A stretch of DNA of 64,000 nucleotides, taken from contig NC_068340.1 of the NCBI RefSeq assembly GCF_014633365.1, forward strand, positions 39,890,328-39,954,327, written 5' to 3'. Position numbers and translations under genes: made by a program. The stretch comes from Diospyros lotus. Its lineage: Eukaryota; Streptophyta; Magnoliopsida; Ericales; Ebenaceae. Below, piece by piece: positions 61,091 through 64,000 of the stretch (position 1 is its first letter; each line of letters opens with the position of its first letter). The notes beneath the pieces are model-generated. The model was not told the DNA's origin. It saw only the letters and a program-made list of their open reading frames with translations, and did not search any database.

Positions 61091-61240
61091 GAGTTGTAAG
61101 GAGTCTCTTGAATGATGATTTCAAACAATTTTTTTAGTCGAGTTGCGAGAAGTCTCTTGAATGATGATTACAAACAACTTTTTTAGTCGAGTTGTGAGGA
61201 GTCTCTCGAATGATGATTACAAACAGCTTTCTTAGTCGAG
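61091..61240. repeat. Tandem repeat, three 49-bp units
   Basis: Units start at 61091, 61140 and 61189. Each begins GAGTTG and contains AGTCTCT(T/C)GAATGATGATT and ends TTAGTC. A few substitutions separate them. Confidence 0.92.
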
Positions 61241-64000
61241 CCAGATAATAAATAAATAAAGTAAAAATAAAATAAAATATTATTATAAATGTTAAAATTA
61301 AGTATTTAAATAGTATTAGCCTTAACATTGAGAGAAAGAATCAAATGGATGACACATGGGGGGCATTAATTGTGAGGGGTTACACACTAATTATCTTTTG
61401 AATGGTCATTAATTAGTTGATCTTTCACTTTAAAGTGTCTTCTTAGTTAAAGAGATTAAATTAATGGTGGGGGCTCCATTCCCTAATCATGGCAAACAAC
61501 CTAGGATCACTTGGAAGTGTCTGCCATTGCCTTCCTAATCAACTTCTCTTTTTTTTATTTTATTTTATTTATCCTTTGTTTGTGAAGATTAAGGTCACTA
61601 GATCTTTGTTTAATGGAAGAGTACGTAGTTGGCTTACATTTTTATAAAAATATATATAAAATATTATTAGAATAATGTAACTGTAGTTTTTTATATATTA
61701 AATGTAAATTATTGTAATATTTTTTTATCAAATTTTATTTATTTAATTATAAAAAAACCCTATTAATCAATTATAGGTCGACTTAGATCTAGCATTGGTT
61801 GAATCATCAACTCACATGTCATGTGATTATCGGATCTTTTGTTAACTAATGATCTTATCCGATAACAAAAAAATATATTATTGTGTCTGCCATAATTTGA
61901 GTCAACAGTGATTATTAAATTATACGAGGTTTATTATCTGTCGTGTTGTGATTACAACGGTTGTAACCTTAATCGCTTGTGGTGCCAAATCGATTAAAGT
62001 ATGTAAAAAACTTAATTAGGCTTTAGAAATTTGAAAACATCTAGGTTTGAAATTGAGGAATGATACTAAGATCCGTACACCCCCATTAATTGTTGTGCGC
62101 TCTTCACTTAGCCATGAGGCTTTGTCCTCAAGCATGGGGTGTTTAGTATTTAATTATTGCTCTTAGCCTGTGCTTAATTATTCTCACGTGCAGGTCAATT
62201 CAACTATGGATTTGCCGAAATATGCTCCCGCCACCTCTCTCTCTCTCTCCTTGGATGATGGATAGAGTGGGATGTGGTGCGCATCCACACGGTGATTTTA
62301 TTTATTTATTTATTTAAATAAATTATAAAGTAAAAGTAGGAGGTATTATAACAGTGTCGTTCAAAATCTAACCTCACTTTTAAGTACGTGATTTTTATTT
62401 GATTGAATCAATATTTAATAAATTTAATCTATATTAAAAGATAATTTTTGGAGATAAAAAGGTATAATTTTTTTTTTATCAAAGAGTTTAAAATAAAGCA
62501 CAGATAAGATAATTCTGATATTTAAAAATCATTATGAGAGTTTTGCAAAAAGAGTAAATATTATCTACAAAAATTATAATCTTAATAGTTCTTGAAATAT
62601 TAAAATAAGTATTATTTATAAAAATTATAATTTTAATAGATCTTAAAATATTAGAATAAATTTTATCTAAAAAAATTATAATTCTATGGAGATTTGTGAA
62701 AGTTTCATATTCCTCTATAAATAGAGGATGTGCCGTTCTAAAAAAGATAAATTTATAACATTAATTTTAATATGATTATTAAATCTTTAATCTCTAATTT
62801 AAGTATCGAAACATTTGGATGAGAACTTCTTTGCACCTTTTTATTGTTTTTTTTAGAATCTAAACAATTTAATGATGATATTTTCAGTCAATAATTAAAT
62901 TTATTATTAAGTTCGAATAACAACAAGAGTGTACGCAAAATGAATAAATAATAATAATATCTAAACAAGTGAAGGAGATTAGTATAAGGCTAATTATCAT
63001 ACATGATTTATCTATGTTAATTAATATATTAGAGAGCTGACAAGTGATAACGAGTGTCAATAAAATAAACTAAATTTTTTTAAATAAAAGTGCTTTCAAG
63101 TGAGGTCTTCTTGATGGTCGTAAATTTATAATTAATATTTATTTTTTAAATAAATATTAATTAATAGTCGTGCAAGTTGAGACTTGTTTAAATTTCAATA
63201 CAAAAATGAGAGTTGTTACTTAAATTTTAAATTTCTTATAATAAGCAATAGATAGAGATATTTTTTAAAAATAAATCATCTAAAAGATGATATTTTGAGA
63301 AGTTTGTAACCTCAAAATGAGTATTTATTTAACAAATAGAACACATAAAATGTAGCATTGTGTCAAATGGATGATATATACAAGACCAGGCCTAAATAGC
63401 CTCCCTAAGGCCGGATTGGTTATTAGTAGCCCATAGCTAAGATCTAATATGGTTAAATAAAAAAATACATTCAACAACTATAACCAAACAAACATTAATT
63501 CTAAATTTTGATTAAAAAAATTTGAAATAATAAATGAATTAATAATTTTTTTTCTTAATTTGAATCAAATAGATATGTGGATTCAATGAATATTTATATA
63601 TGAGATAAATCGAAATGCAAGATCAAGTATATTAGTTAATTGAAATTGTTATATTATCTGCGTCGAGCAATATAAAATTTGTCCGACGTAAGTAAAATCA
63701 AAAGAGAGCATGGGTTCAAGCATGGGTCTCACCCCCTACCCCCCATTAATGCCAGCATCAGGTTTGTTTGTTCGACGCATGCAACAAAACAATATTCATT
63801 GGTTAAATAAATATGATATGAAACGAAAATTGAAAAATGATATTTTAAAAAAATATAAAAAATAAAAATACGGATAAATACATAAATAAAAAATATATGG
63901 GTCTTTTTATAATATAATTTTTAATATATGAAATTATAAAAAAATAATTTCCCAATCAAACGATAACATAAATTTCATAATCAATTCGAGCAAAAAATAA
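61241..64000. other. AT-rich intergenic region with dispersed LTR-like repeat
   Basis: About 62500-62920 resembles 48580-48920 and includes CTCTATAAATAGAGGATGTG (TATA-like, about 62714). Just before it, a roughly 60-bp unit with AAAAATTATAATYTTAATAG is repeated about three times (62560-62690). No gene is seen elsewhere to the window end. Confidence 0.5.

Noticed and set aside
1..64000. CRISPR arrays, bacterial operons, rRNA
   Set aside because: None is present. Introns, miRNA and plant transposons show this is plant nuclear DNA.

Overview
This is an AT-rich nuclear window from a flowering plant, most likely a woody eudicot; I cannot name the species. The evidence is spliced genes with plant-type introns, a MIR172 locus, plant hAT and LTR retrotransposons, and RTE-type LINE 3' ends. 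All exon-intron models were built by hand from splice sites, reading frame and remembered family sequence. No alignment or transcript was available.

Three host loci are supported. (1) A complete OTU-family deubiquitinase gene on the + strand (CDS 24730-32723, 10 coding exons, 341 aa). (2) A vacuolar amino-acid transporter of the AVT1 family on the - strand (CDS 34228-41667, 12 coding exons, 546 aa), convergent with the OTU gene. One of its introns is a U12-type AT-AC intron. (3) A MIR172 hairpin on the - strand (53600-53880), whose miRNA/miRNA* duplex has 2-nt 3' overhangs and an unusually long terminal loop.

A direct segmental duplication dominates the left half. Bases 1-16323 (copy A) repeat bases 26339-32441 (copy B) apart from later insertions. 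Copy B is the 3' two thirds of the complete OTU gene. Copy A carries OTU exons 4-9 with intact splice sites but has no final exon, and its first exons, if they exist, lie left of the window. Because both copies are present, most later insertions have a visible empty site in the partner. Copy A gained an LTR retrotransposon (1596-12267), which received a second LTR retrotransposon (2784-9828), which received an intact hAT transposon (4745-7932). Copy A also gained a solo LTR (13148-13719). Copy B gained a CAGAGCC-type hAT MITE and two RTE LINE 3' fragments.

Layout: 1-16323, copy A with nested elements; 16324-22100, repeats (a hAT MITE and a long LTR-like block); 22130-24729, OTU promoter, leader and first intron; 24730-32723, OTU gene; 34228-44100, AVT1-like gene with solo LTRs in its introns; 44522-45566, hAT-like MITE; 45567-52800, mostly featureless AT-rich DNA with one GC-richer G-box island; 53600-54530, MIR172; 54600-64000, AT-rich intergenic DNA with a 3x49-bp tandem repeat and dispersed LTR-like repeats but no recognisable gene.
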